The notes under the pieces were generated by a model that worked only from the letters and a program-made list of their open reading frames with translations, searched no databases and was not told where the DNA came from. From Desulfatibacillum alkenivorans DSM 16219 (GTDB taxonomy: Bacteria > Desulfobacterota > Desulfobacteria > Desulfobacterales > Desulfatibacillaceae), in contig NZ_FQZU01000016.1 of the NCBI RefSeq assembly GCF_900142135.1, positions 62,001-126,000 on the forward strand: a stretch of 64,000 nucleotides of DNA, read 5' to 3'. The translations under genes were made by a program, and so were the position numbers. How positions within the stretch are numbered: the first letter of the stretch is position 1; each line of letters begins with the position of its first letter. Positions 36,456-45,065 of the stretch are shown here, in pieces.

Positions 36456-36605
36456 GGCTGCTCCCGGCTTTGAGGCGATTGTCTGCATTTGATTCCTATG
36501 GTATGATCATACCGTTTTTACAGCAATTACGCAAACACAACAGCCATTGCGGACGCCGCCGGCGCCCATAACCCTTTGCGGCGGCGGGCCGGAAAAAAGG
36601 AACGC

Positions 36606-37232
36606 ATGCAGGTCATCAAGGTTTTTCAGCAGAACAATAGCGGGGCTCGCAAAATAGCAGCAGTCAGGGAAAGGGCCGGGGACGACTTGATCCTGGACGT
36701 CATCAATATTGACCATGCCCTGCCCATGGTTTTGGACGACACGGAGGCGTATCTCAAGGAAGCGTGGGAAATGGAGGCGGACCTGGTTCTGGACTATCTC
36801 AAGCACCCGGACCTTTCCTACGATTTATGCCGCATTTGCTCCGAACGGGGAATACCCGTGGTTTCCCCCACCAAAAAATGGCGCAGGCCCCACGTTTTTA
36901 CGCCGCCCACATGCTGCGGCCTGCCGAAAAACGGCGAATTGGGCGCCTACGCCTGCTCTTTTGGAGCGCCCGAACTGGAAGCCGCGGCCGAGGACGGGGT
37001 GGTCAAGGAAATCCGCGTCATCCGGGGAGCGCCCTGCGGCGCCACCTGGGAGGCGGTCAAAGACGTTTTAGGCAAGCCGGTGGAAGAGGCCGGCGTGGCC
37101 ATTGGGCTGAAAGTCCAGTTTTATTGCGTGGCCGATCCTGCGGGATGGGACCCGATTTATGGAAAGAGCCCGGTGCATTTCGCCGGGCATGTGCACCAGG
37201 CCGCCTTGGAAAAGGCCTTGAAGAAATTGTGA
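36606..37232 (+). CDS. DUF166 family protein
   Basis: 208 residues from the ATG with AAAAGGA upstream (the frame could extend to 36576 but without a site). The sequence has a pair of adjacent cysteines in TPPTCCGLPKNGEL, further cysteines (CSFGAPE, GAPCGATWEA) and a C-terminal HFAGHVHQAAL, the pattern of DUF166 proteins found in methanogens and deltaproteobacteria. The clustered cysteines suggest metal or Fe-S binding. It starts a four-gene plus-strand run with a 111-residue protein, an SDR and a methyltransferase. Confidence 0.75.
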   Translation: MQVIKVFQQNNSGARKIAAVRERAGDDLILDVINIDHALPMVLDDTEAYLKEAWEMEADLVLDYLKHPDLSYDLCRICSERGIPVVSPTKKWRRPHVFTPPTCCGLPKNGELGAYACSFGAPELEAAAEDGVVKEIRVIRGAPCGATWEAVKDVLGKPVEEAGVAIGLKVQFYCVADPAGWDPIYGKSPVHFAGHVHQAALEKALKKL

Positions 37233-37272
37233 AAAGCGGCCATTTTTATTGAAAAAAACAGGAGGGGATTGT

Positions 37273-37608
37273 ATGGGGTATTATCTTAAAGCGCCCATGC
37301 CTGAGGCGCAAGTCGCCAAAATGCAAAATTTGGCTCAAACCCTGCGGGAAGACCCGGTCAAGGGCAAGCACACGGACGAAATGCTGCAAGTGTCCTCCGG
37401 GACCATTGGCATCATCCTGGAGCATTTGTTCATAGAACCGCTCAATCGGGTGAACGCCGGGGCGGTCTCACGCAAGGCAGCGGCCATGGGCATCAAAACC
37501 GGCTTATCCATGTTTACAAAAATCGCACGTAAATCCTTTGCCGGCTTTTCATCGGATCAGCTTTTGGGCTTCGCCGACTGGCTGGAAGACGGCATCGGGA
37601 CCGACTAA
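37273..37608 (+). CDS. Small cytoplasmic protein, unknown function
   Basis: 111 residues, mostly helical (MPEAQVAKMQNLAQTLRED; SDQLLGFADWLEDGIG). The ATG at 37273 has AGGAGGGG upstream; the frame start at 37249 has none. No family recognised. It sits 40 bp after the DUF166 gene and 24 bp before the SDR gene. Confidence 0.75.
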   Translation: MGYYLKAPMPEAQVAKMQNLAQTLREDPVKGKHTDEMLQVSSGTIGIILEHLFIEPLNRVNAGAVSRKAAAMGIKTGLSMFTKIARKSFAGFSSDQLLGFADWLEDGIGTD

Positions 37609-37632
37609 CCGTCCATTTTATGAGGGGAAGAC

Positions 37633-38481
37633 ATGCCGCATTTTAAGGATAAGATAGCCATCGTGACCGGGGCGGGCTCCGGCATTGGAAAAGGGTTGGC
37701 GCAAGCCCTGGCGGAGCGAGGGGCGAAGGTGGTTGCCAGCGACGTGAATGCGGAACGAATCGCTCAGGTGGAAAAGGAGTTTGCGATTAAGGGATGGGAT
37801 TGCGATTCCCTCGCCCTGGACGTACGGGACGCCCAGGCGGTGAAGGACATGGTGGACTCCGCCGTGCAAAAATACGGCCGCCTGGATTTCTTGTTTAACA
37901 ACGCGGGCATAGCCATAGGCGGCGAGGCCAAGGACTGCGAACTGGAGGACTGGCAAAACGTCCTGGACATCAACCTCTACGGCGTGGTGAACGGCGTGGC
38001 CGCGGCCTATCCCATGATGGTGGAGCAGGGCTTCGGGCATATCGTCAACACGGCCTCCGTGGAAGGGCTGTGCCCCTTTCCCGGAACAGCTTCCTACGTG
38101 GCCAGCAAATACGGCGTGGTGGGGCTTTCCCATTCCCTGCGCCTGGAAGGCGCCGCACGGGGCGTGAAAGTCAGCGTTATCTGTCCCGGCTATGTCAAGA
38201 CCGCCATATTCGACGACTCCAAACTCGTGGGGATGACCGATTATGAGTTGGACAAGGTCAGGCCGCCGGAGTGGATCGGCGTCACGCCCGAGCAATGCGC
38301 CGAAATCGTCCTTAAGGGCGTGGAAAAAAACAAAGCCACCATTGTGGTGACCAAATTCGCCAAGATGCTGGCCGTAATCAACCGGATTTCACCCACGCTC
38401 ATGCAATGGATGATGACCCGCAGCTTTAAGGACGCTTTGAAAAAAAGGGCGAGGGAAGAACTAAAACGACAACAAGCCTAA
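37633..38481 (+). CDS. Short-chain dehydrogenase/reductase
   Basis: 282 residues with the cofactor motif TGAGSGIGKG, an Asp after beta-2 (ASDVNAERI), which favours NAD(H), NNAGIA, a catalytic Ser near NTASVEG and YVASK. The C-terminal extension past ~240 is helical and may be membrane associated. Substrate unknown; ketone or alcohol groups on lipids are common for this subgroup. GAGGGGA precedes the ATG; next gene is 16 bp downstream. Confidence 0.92.
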   Translation: MPHFKDKIAIVTGAGSGIGKGLAQALAERGAKVVASDVNAERIAQVEKEFAIKGWDCDSLALDVRDAQAVKDMVDSAVQKYGRLDFLFNNAGIAIGGEAKDCELEDWQNVLDINLYGVVNGVAAAYPMMVEQGFGHIVNTASVEGLCPFPGTASYVASKYGVVGLSHSLRLEGAARGVKVSVICPGYVKTAIFDDSKLVGMTDYELDKVRPPEWIGVTPEQCAEIVLKGVEKNKATIVVTKFAKMLAVINRISPTLMQWMMTRSFKDALKKRAREELKRQQA

Positions 38482-38497
38482 GGGGGGAGGCCTGTCC

Positions 38498-39160
38498 ATG
38501 TGGAATGACGCAACCGCTCCATACACCAAGTTTGAATCCTGGTTTTACAACGCCTTCATCGCGCAAGGCATGCTTCCTTTTATGGATCGCGTGCAGGCCG
38601 ACTTGAAGCTCGAGGCCCCGGAAAAAGGCTCTTTGCTGGACGTGGGCTGCGGGGGAGGGCATATCCTGGAACGCCTGGCGGAAAAATTTCCCCAATTGAC
38701 CCTGGCCGGAGTGGATCTTTCCGAGGAACAGGTGGACCGGGCCAACGAGCGTTTGCGCCCTTACGTCAGCCGCACTCAGATCCGCCAGGGCAGCGCCCTG
38801 AACCTGCCTTATCCCCCGGACAAGTTCGACGTCATATTAAGCACCGGCTCCATCAAGCACTGGCCGGACAAGGTCCTCGGATTGTCCGAATGCCTGCGGG
38901 TGCTAAAGCCCGGCGGCAGGCTGCTGATCATGGAGGCGGACCGGGGCTGCCGCCACAAGGACGTGGACAATTTATTCCGGCACACGAAAATTCCCGCCCT
39001 GCTCAGGCCGATTTTCAGGTCCTTTTTCCTGCTGAAAGTGTCGGGCCCGTCCCTGGATCTGGACGACGTGCGCGACCTCGCCGCCAAGGTTCCGTTAACG
39101 GATTGCTCCGTCTCCCGCATCAAAGACGTGCCCGCCTGGGTTTTGGACGGGGTGAAATAA
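38498..39160 (+). CDS. Class I SAM-dependent methyltransferase
   Basis: 220 residues with motif I LLDVGCGGGHILERL, an acidic residue at the end of beta-2 (AGVDLSEEQ), and a post-motif segment VILSTGSIKHWPD with LRVLKPGGRLLIMEAD. This is the UbiE/COQ5-type small-molecule methyltransferase group. Likely works on a product of the preceding SDR. It ends 10 bp from the convergent racemase gene. Confidence 0.9.
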   Translation: MWNDATAPYTKFESWFYNAFIAQGMLPFMDRVQADLKLEAPEKGSLLDVGCGGGHILERLAEKFPQLTLAGVDLSEEQVDRANERLRPYVSRTQIRQGSALNLPYPPDKFDVILSTGSIKHWPDKVLGLSECLRVLKPGGRLLIMEADRGCRHKDVDNLFRHTKIPALLRPIFRSFFLLKVSGPSLDLDDVRDLAAKVPLTDCSVSRIKDVPAWVLDGVK

Positions 39161-39169
39161 GGAACAGGG

Positions 39170-39862
39170 TCAACTAAGGGCGTATTTAAGGGCCGCTTCA
39201 GCATGAATGATGGCTGTGTCCAAAAGCGGGGCGGAAAGGTCCTCCTGCCTAACCAGCAGGGGAATTTCCGTGCAGCCCAGGATGACGCCCTGGGCGCCCT
39301 TTGCGACTAACTCCTCCATTATATCAAGATACCTTTGCCTGGACTTGTCCAAAAAGCGGCCTCTGACCAACTCCTCAACAATGATTTTATGTATGACTTC
39401 CTGCTGCAGCGGATTCGGCGCCACAGTTTCCAATCCAAAACGCGAAAGCCGGTTTTGATAGAATCCGTCGCTCATCGTGTAGCGGGTGCCAAGGAGGCCC
39501 AGCGTTTTCAGCCCCAACTCTTTGGCTTTGCCCGCCGTTTCGTCGATGATGTTGATCAATGGAAGACCTGCTTTTTCTGCAACTTGGTCATACACCTTGT
39601 GCATGGTGTTCGTGGCGATAAGGCCGAATTCCGCGCCGGCGTTTTTCAGTTTTTGGAATGAGGCGGCCAGGTCGTCGGCAATGAGGTCCCACCTGTTGTC
39701 GCTTCTCCATGCATGATATCTTTCCAGATTGGCGCTATAGATTATGATTTCAGGATATTCATAATCGCCAAACCGCTCAGAATAGGTTCTTGTAATATGC
39801 AAATAATAGCTTACCGTGGATTCCGGGCTTAGCCCGCCGACGATTCCGATTTTTTTCTTCAT
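39170..39862 (-). CDS. Aspartate/glutamate racemase family protein (Thr/Cys type)
   Basis: 230 residues. The first catalytic position is Thr in LIATNTMHK and the second is Cys in VILGCTEIPLL. Most members have two cysteines, but the Thr/Cys pair is that described for the L-Asp/Glu-specific racemase group of E. coli YgeA. The N-terminus KKKIGIVGGLSPESTVSYY fits the Pfam family. Possible starts are 39862 (AAAGG upstream) and 39877. Stands alone on its strand. Confidence 0.85.
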   Translation of the reverse strand: MKKKIGIVGGLSPESTVSYYLHITRTYSERFGDYEYPEIIIYSANLERYHAWRSDNRWDLIADDLAASFQKLKNAGAEFGLIATNTMHKVYDQVAEKAGLPLINIIDETAGKAKELGLKTLGLLGTRYTMSDGFYQNRLSRFGLETVAPNPLQQEVIHKIIVEELVRGRFLDKSRQRYLDIMEELVAKGAQGVILGCTEIPLLVRQEDLSAPLLDTAIIHAEAALKYALS

Positions 39863-40019
39863 TGCCTTTAATTCCATTCCGTGCCGTCGCCCAAAATTCA
39901 ACAAACAATCCAAAGGCTATTTTCTGAATAACTCCAGGAGATTATTCCTATCAAAATTGTCCGGAACTGGCAATCGATTTAGGCGGGATTCTCAGGCAGT
40001 TGAATCATGCAGCGGGAGA

Positions 40020-40046
40020 CCCAGGCAGCAAACAGCGCTGCCTGGG
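40020..40046. repeat. Family C palindrome, second perfect copy
   Basis: CCCAGGCAGC (40020-40029), a 7-base loop, GCTGCCTGGG (40037-40046). The arms are identical to 7055-7081. Confidence 0.75.
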
Positions 40047-40151
40047 CTGCCCAGCAAAGGCGTGCAAGGACGCGGCCGACGCATTGTTCCTGTGCGCCCT
40101 AAAATGTGTAAGGCCGGCGCCTATAATAATCCTTTGCGCGAAGCGCAGTTG

Positions 40152-40241
40152 AAAGGTTTTGATCAAACTTTTTCAAAAGTTTGCCGCCGGAGGCAGTTTT
40201 TTTTACTACCGCCGGAGGCTCTTTTATAAGTCGCCGGAGGC
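40152..40241. repeat. Family D repeat cluster (GCCGGAGGC)
   Basis: AAAGGTTTTGATCAAAC is followed by TTTTTCAAAAGTTTG and three copies of NNCGCCGGAGGC at about 40183, 40208 and 40230 (22-25 bp spacing). The same composite is present in inverted orientation at 63858-63990. The final copy reaches within 7 bp of the DUF169-CoaE stop codon. Confidence 0.7.
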
Positions 40242-40247
40242 GCGCAG

Positions 40248-41696
40248 TTATTTTTGCTTTTCCACTTCCGCAATGCGCTCCTTCTGGATGGCTTTCAGCT
40301 TGTCCCACAGGGCGTCCACCTGGGCTTGGGTTTTTTCCAGGCTTTCGGAGTTATCCACCAAAAGGTCGCAATAGCCTTTTTTGTCGTCCACGTGCATCTG
40401 GGATTTGATAATGCTCTTGGCCAGATCCTCGCTGTTGCCGTCGCGTTCTATGAGGCGTTTCAGCTGGGTGTCTTCGGGAGCGTAGACCATAAGCAGGTTG
40501 TCGAACATGCCCTGCATATTTATTTCAATGAGCAGGGGGATGACCACCTGGATGATGGCTTCGGGATCCTTTGCCGTGTACTCCTCCACCAGCTTGAAAA
40601 ACTCCTCGCCGATGCGGGGATGAGTGAAGCCTTCCAGCCTTTTGCGCTTCTCCATGTCCGAGAACACAATTTCCCGCAGCTTGTCCCGGTCCAGGGTTTT
40701 ATCTTCCTGCAGAACCTGTTCGCCGAAATAGGCGACGATGTCATTGTAGCCCTGGGTTCCCGGCTCCACAACCACCCGGCTTAAGACGTCAAAATCGATG
40801 GTGAAGGCGCCTTTTTCCTCCAGCATTTTCGCCACCGTGGATTTGCCGGTGGCGATGCTGCCGGTGACGCCCAAAAGCAGGCGGCGTTTATTGCCCCTAA
40901 GGGCTGCGACCATGGCTTCCGCGCCGTAGGCTGCCGGAAAGGCGGCGGTGACGTCGGCTTCGGCGCCCGCGTAGCTGATTGGATACCGGATGCCCCGTTT
41001 GTACAGGGATTCCAGGCCGGCCAGAGCCTTGTCCATGAGGCCCACGGGCAGTGCCATGACCAGCTCGTCGTCCTGGGCGTGTCCGTACCGGCGCTCCCCG
41101 TAGCAGGGGATGGTCAGCGACGGCTTGCCCGTGTTGTAGCAGCGAGCGATGGCGTCGGAGCAGGAGCTTTCTCCCACGCAGAAAAACTGCATGACTTCGT
41201 AGTCTTCAAACTGGAGCGCGTTGATCAGGAGCATCATCTGAGCCGGATTGGCGTAAATGAGCACGATGTCCGGCTCAAAGGGGTTGTAAACCAGGGGCGC
41301 CATGATCACGGCTTCGTATTTTCCCGTGGGAATGCGGGGGATGCCGTTTTCGTATTTCTTTCCGTCCGCCCGGGATTTCGCCCAGACGATGCTGCGGAAG
41401 GTGCCGTCGGTCATGAACTCGGGCAGTTTGGCCAGGCCGATGATGGAGGGGCACATGACGGAGATGAACTCCTCGGCCGTGGCGCCCACGGTCCAGTCGA
41501 AGTTGCGCACCAGATTGGTGAGCTGGCACATGGTGGCTTTATGGCTCAATCTGCGCATGAAGGGGACTTTGTCGATATCCTCTTTGTTTTCCAGCATTTT
41601 AAACGCGACGGGAAAGGACTTGAGGCGCATGAGCAATTCCATGCGCCGGATGACGGGCTCCCAGTTTCTTGCGGCTTTCAGATCGTTAGTTTCCAT
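40248..41696 (-). CDS. coaE: DUF169-dephospho-CoA kinase (CoaE) fusion
   Basis: 482 residues in one uninterrupted frame. Residues 1-~265 are a DUF169 domain (COG2043-type; FPVAFKMLENKEDI, MCQLTNLVRNFDWTVGA, FFCVGESSCSDAIARCY), rich in conserved Cys and of unknown function. Residues ~272-482 are a complete CoaE: P-loop GVTGSIATGKST (Lys285), IDFDVLSRVVVEPGT, EIVFSDMEKRKRLEGFTHPRI. CoaE phosphorylates the 3'-OH of dephospho-CoA with ATP, the last step of CoA synthesis. TAGGAGG precedes the ATG at 41696. It follows the DUF2889-PHP gene by 10 bp. The fusion may sense or gate CoA supply. Confidence 0.88.
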   Translation of the reverse strand: METNDLKAARNWEPVIRRMELLMRLKSFPVAFKMLENKEDIDKVPFMRRLSHKATMCQLTNLVRNFDWTVGATAEEFISVMCPSIIGLAKLPEFMTDGTFRSIVWAKSRADGKKYENGIPRIPTGKYEAVIMAPLVYNPFEPDIVLIYANPAQMMLLINALQFEDYEVMQFFCVGESSCSDAIARCYNTGKPSLTIPCYGERRYGHAQDDELVMALPVGLMDKALAGLESLYKRGIRYPISYAGAEADVTAAFPAAYGAEAMVAALRGNKRRLLLGVTGSIATGKSTVAKMLEEKGAFTIDFDVLSRVVVEPGTQGYNDIVAYFGEQVLQEDKTLDRDKLREIVFSDMEKRKRLEGFTHPRIGEEFFKLVEEYTAKDPEAIIQVVIPLLIEINMQGMFDNLLMVYAPEDTQLKRLIERDGNSEDLAKSIIKSQMHVDDKKGYCDLLVDNSESLEKTQAQVDALWDKLKAIQKERIAEVEKQK

Positions 41697-41706
41697 TGCA
41701 GGCCTC

Positions 41707-42861
41707 CTAATCCCGAAACCGGACCGGACGATAGCTTCCTGCATGCAGGGCTTGCACCAGGTCGGCCTCGCTGTTTATGTCTACCGTGAATTCCGTGGCG
41801 TAGCAGCCGATGGTTCCCATCTCGTGGCAGTCGCTGCCGCCCGTGCCGGGCAGGCTGAGGGCGTCGGCCACTTTGGCTGCAAAACCGTTTTCATCAGGCG
41901 TTACCTTGCCGTTCAACACTTCGATGGCGTCCACGTGCTTGAACATTTCCCTTTGGGCGGCCTGCTCCACGCTCAGCCCCATTTGTTCGGCGCCGGTGAT
42001 CAGAAAGCCCCGGAAAGGGTGGGCCATGACCATGAATCCTTTGGCCTCAATCACTTGGGCCCGCAAATCCGCAATCCTGATCACCCCCTTTATGTCGCGC
42101 TCCAGGCCGTAGACGAGAACGTCGCCCTGGTCGGTGATGACTTCGTTGCCCCGTAGGAGCAGGAAGCCGTGTTTATCCCGTAAACGCTTTATGTCGTCCG
42201 ATGTCCAAACATAGTTGTGATCCGTCACCACCATGCCGTGCACGCCAAGGTCCTTGGCTTCCCGGATAATCTCGTCAATCGGCGCCGAGGCGCAAGGGGA
42301 GGCCGGGGCCGTATGGACGTGCAGGTCAATGACCATGCCTCCGCTTGGACGGGGCGCGTCCGCAAGGGGCGGCGTTTCCGGAGCGGGCTGGGGCGGCGCA
42401 GGAGCCTTCACGTGAATGGATTGGGCTGCGGCCTTGGGCGGCGCCTGGTCCGGGCGCCAATCCGCAATAAAGGCTTCCAGGCTGAGCCCCGGGTCCAGGG
42501 CTGCGGCTTCCTGATATTCAATGGCCATTTTGGCGTTTTTTGCGGCGTGCCCCATTTCTAATAGCAGATTGGCGAAATGGCGGCAAGCGCCCCGGCCGAT
42601 CACCTTGGCGACCCGGGCCCGGAATCCCGGCTCCAGACGCATGCCCACGGCGGGCTGAAGCATGTCCAAAGCCCGGGGGCACTCCGGGGTGGTGTACCTG
42701 TGCCACTTGCCGGAGACGGATAGAATTTCCAGGGCGCTCTGGCTGAAGACAGCCGTCATTTCCACGCCGTACAGGTCGTCGTCCAACACGCCGAACACGG
42801 TCAGTTCATCGGGCGCGGTGCGGTCCACGCTCATGGTTTTGTTGCGTAAATATTTTAGCAT
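41707..42861 (-). CDS. DUF2889-like domain fused to PHP phosphoesterase domain
   Basis: 384 residues. The N-terminal ~125 residues (VFGVLDDDLYGVEMTAVF; GRGACRHFANLLLEMGHAA) resemble DUF2889 and also the protein encoded just upstream. An Ala/Pro-rich linker (about 145-190) leads to a PHP domain with IDLHVHTAPASPC, VTDHNYVW, MAHPFRGF and GGSDCHEMG, which supply metal ligands for a phosphoesterase-type centre. AGGAGGAG precedes the ATG. Middle gene of a three-gene operon with DUF2889 and DUF169-CoaE. Confidence 0.85.
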   Translation of the reverse strand: MLKYLRNKTMSVDRTAPDELTVFGVLDDDLYGVEMTAVFSQSALEILSVSGKWHRYTTPECPRALDMLQPAVGMRLEPGFRARVAKVIGRGACRHFANLLLEMGHAAKNAKMAIEYQEAAALDPGLSLEAFIADWRPDQAPPKAAAQSIHVKAPAPPQPAPETPPLADAPRPSGGMVIDLHVHTAPASPCASAPIDEIIREAKDLGVHGMVVTDHNYVWTSDDIKRLRDKHGFLLLRGNEVITDQGDVLVYGLERDIKGVIRIADLRAQVIEAKGFMVMAHPFRGFLITGAEQMGLSVEQAAQREMFKHVDAIEVLNGKVTPDENGFAAKVADALSLPGTGGSDCHEMGTIGCYATEFTVDINSEADLVQALHAGSYRPVRFRD

Positions 42862-42874
42862 CGTTCTTCTCCTC

Positions 42875-43378
42875 CTACCCTTCTTCCAGGGCGCCCCGGA
42901 CCATGGAGGATTCCGGAGCGTAGGCCGCACACCGGCCGATAAGCCGGGTGTTGGCCTTGGCCATGCTTTGAAAGATTTCCGCCGGCAGATCGTCTTCGTT
43001 GGGGGCCATGGCCGCCATATCCTTGGTGGAGCTTAAAATGACTCCGTGGCAGGCCTCCTCCACCATGAACAAAAGCTGGCTGTCCGCCGCCTCCTCCCCC
43101 ACCAGGCCCTTGAAAATCTTGGCCATGCCGGGACCCACGCGGATTCCGGCCAGTTGGGGCAAAAGCGGAATTGCGCGATGCTCTGCAGGGTCGTAGCAAC
43201 GCTCGATGGCGCCTTCCACCTTTTTGATTTCCATGTCCGGCAATTGCACTTCCACCGTGACGCGCATTTCGCAAAACATGTCGTTCAGGCGGCAAACGGT
43301 GCGCAAGAGGTTGTCCCCGGCCGCTTCCACGCTGGTGCATCGGGACCGGGAGAATTTGAATCGTTTTGGGTTAGCCAT
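42875..43378 (-). CDS. DUF2889 family protein
   Basis: 167 residues (CTSVEAAGDNLLRTVCRLND; DMEIKKVEGAIERCYD; LAGIRVGPGMAKIFKGLVG; MVEEACHGVIL). The order of segments matches the DUF2889 family and parallels the N-terminal domain of the next gene, so the two are probably paralogous. Function unknown. A family A inverted repeat lies between it and the upstream ligase gene; the gene begins 26 bp from that hairpin. Confidence 0.75.
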   Translation of the reverse strand: MANPKRFKFSRSRCTSVEAAGDNLLRTVCRLNDMFCEMRVTVEVQLPDMEIKKVEGAIERCYDPAEHRAIPLLPQLAGIRVGPGMAKIFKGLVGEEAADSQLLFMVEEACHGVILSSTKDMAAMAPNEDDLPAEIFQSMAKANTRLIGRCAAYAPESSMVRGALEEG

Positions 43379-43403
43379 ATAGGTTTTCTTCCTTTCATTC
43401 TAT

Positions 43404-43476
43404 ATGGGGTCAAGTCTACGTTTGACGTTTGAGACTGAAATTCGCGCTCAAACGTCAAACGTAGACTTGACCCCAT
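43404..43476. repeat. Family A perfect inverted pair (30-bp arms)
   Basis: ATGGGGTCAAGTCTACGTTT... (43404-43433) is repeated exactly in inverted form at 43447-43476 with a 13-base loop (43434-43446). The single-copy form occurs at 804-833 and 63800-63829. The pair sits between the ligase gene stop (43489) and the DUF2889 gene, where the RNA would fold into a very stable stem. Confidence 0.9.
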
Positions 43477-43488
43477 TTTGCTCAGCTA

Positions 43489-45039
43489 TCAATCCAGGTA
43501 TTTATCCAGGTTCTTTTTCAGTTCCTTTTTCACCACCTTGCCGATGAGCGAACGGGGCACGTCTTCGGTCACGATGAACTTGCGCGGCCGCTTGTAGTCG
43601 GCGAGGTGCTTTTTGCAATGGGCTTTCAGCGCCTCGATGTCCAGGTCCACGCCGGGCTCGGGAATCACAAAGGCCACGCCGATCTCCCCCCAGACCTCGT
43701 CGGGAGTTTCCATGACGGCGGAAGTGTTGACTCCCGGATAGGCGTTGAGAAAAGCCTCGATCTCCTGGGGATACACGTTGTAGCCGCCGCTGATGTACAT
43801 CTCCTTGATGCGGCCCATGAAGATCAGGTATCCCTGATCGTCCAGCCTGCCCAGGTCGCCGGTGGCCATCCATCCGCCGTCCATGAAGACGCTCTTGTCG
43901 TCCTCCGGGTCCATGTAACCGCTGATGACGCTGTCGCCGCGCACGAACAATTCCCCCACCTCGCCCACGGGCAGGTCGGCGCCGTGGAGGTCCACGATTT
44001 TCATTTCAAAGCCGGGCGCGGGTTTGCCCTCGGTTTTTTCGGCCCGTTCCGGCGGATCATCAGGCGTGGTGAAGGTGAAGAAACCCGCGGTTTCGCTCAT
44101 GCCGAAGGAGGCCACAATCTTGCCGTTGGGAAAGGCTTGGGAAACCTGCTGGACCAATTCCTGGGAGGAAGGCTCTCCGGAGAGCACGGCCAGGCGGACG
44201 GAGGAAAGGTCGTGGGCGGTCACGTCGGCGTTTTTGAAGATCAGCCGATACATGGTCGGCACTCCGCCGAAGTAGGAAACGCCGTATTTTTCGATGGCCG
44301 CCAGGGTTTCCATGGGGTCGAACTTGGGCATGAGAATCCCGGTGGCGCCCGCATAATACTGGGCGGCCAGCAGATCGTGGGTTCCGGCCACGTGGCTGGT
44401 GGGCATGTTGCAAAGCACCTTGTCCGTGTGCAGGATGCCCCACATATCCGTAGTGGCCTTGGATATGGCCCAGGAGTTCTTGTGGCTGATGACGGCCCCT
44501 TTGGGCCTGCCCGTGGTTCCGCTGGTGAAAATGATGATGTACGGGTCTTCGTCCGCCGGGTGGAACTCTTCCGGGACGGGCTTGGCTTCGCCCTCCAGGA
44601 GTTTTTCATAAGGCTGGACGCCGGGATGATCCAGGGCCCCCAGGTAAAAAAATACCTGCTCAAAAGAATACAGCCCAAGCAGTTGCTCCACTTCGGCCTT
44701 GATTTCCTCAGGATAGGCCAATGTCGCCAGGATTCTCGGCCTGGTGCGTTCGCACAAGGCCTGCATCTCTCCCGCCTTGAACCGGGGGTCCAAGGGAACC
44801 ACCACCATGCCAATGCGGCCGGCGGCCATAAACAGGGTGGAAAATGCCGGAGACTGGGGAAGCAGGGTGGCGATTTTGTCGCCGGGCTTCATGCCCATGT
44901 TCAGAAGCGCGTTGGCCGCCTGGTCGATCTGGCGGTCGAATTCCCCATAGGTTACGGGCTGCTCGAAAAAATAATAGGCGATATGGTCGGGCCGCTCCTG
45001 GGCGTGCTGTTTGATGATGTTTGGAAAAGGTCCGGTCAT
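43489..45039 (-). CDS. AMP-forming acyl-CoA synthetase
   Basis: 516 residues of the ANL superfamily: P-loop motif IIFTSGTTGRPKGAVISH, the A5 region (FGMSETAGFF), A7 (WMATGDLGRLD) and a C-terminal Lys in SLIGKVVKKELKK. It activates a carboxylic acid as acyl-AMP and then makes the CoA thioester. Chain length is not readable from the sequence. AAGGAG upstream of the ATG; 26 bp after the second ligase gene, so both share the TetR-controlled promoter at 46780-46808. Confidence 0.93.
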   Translation of the reverse strand: MTGPFPNIIKQHAQERPDHIAYYFFEQPVTYGEFDRQIDQAANALLNMGMKPGDKIATLLPQSPAFSTLFMAAGRIGMVVVPLDPRFKAGEMQALCERTRPRILATLAYPEEIKAEVEQLLGLYSFEQVFFYLGALDHPGVQPYEKLLEGEAKPVPEEFHPADEDPYIIIFTSGTTGRPKGAVISHKNSWAISKATTDMWGILHTDKVLCNMPTSHVAGTHDLLAAQYYAGATGILMPKFDPMETLAAIEKYGVSYFGGVPTMYRLIFKNADVTAHDLSSVRLAVLSGEPSSQELVQQVSQAFPNGKIVASFGMSETAGFFTFTTPDDPPERAEKTEGKPAPGFEMKIVDLHGADLPVGEVGELFVRGDSVISGYMDPEDDKSVFMDGGWMATGDLGRLDDQGYLIFMGRIKEMYISGGYNVYPQEIEAFLNAYPGVNTSAVMETPDEVWGEIGVAFVIPEPGVDLDIEALKAHCKKHLADYKRPRKFIVTEDVPRSLIGKVVKKELKKNLDKYLD

Positions 45040-45065
45040 GAGTCTATCTCTCCTTAGCTCGCGGG

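Larger units (their letters stand above)
39863..40247. other. Intergenic region with family C and D repeats
   Basis: 385 bp between two minus-strand genes without a supportable gene. It holds the upstream region of the racemase gene, the second perfect family C hairpin (40020-40046) and the family D repeat cluster (40152-40241) that runs up to the stop codon of the DUF169-CoaE gene. Confidence 0.65.

Noticed and set aside
43606-45057. 483-codon open frame antisense to an acyl-CoA ligase
   Set aside because: Same type of GC-driven shadow; the ligase on the other strand has all family motifs.
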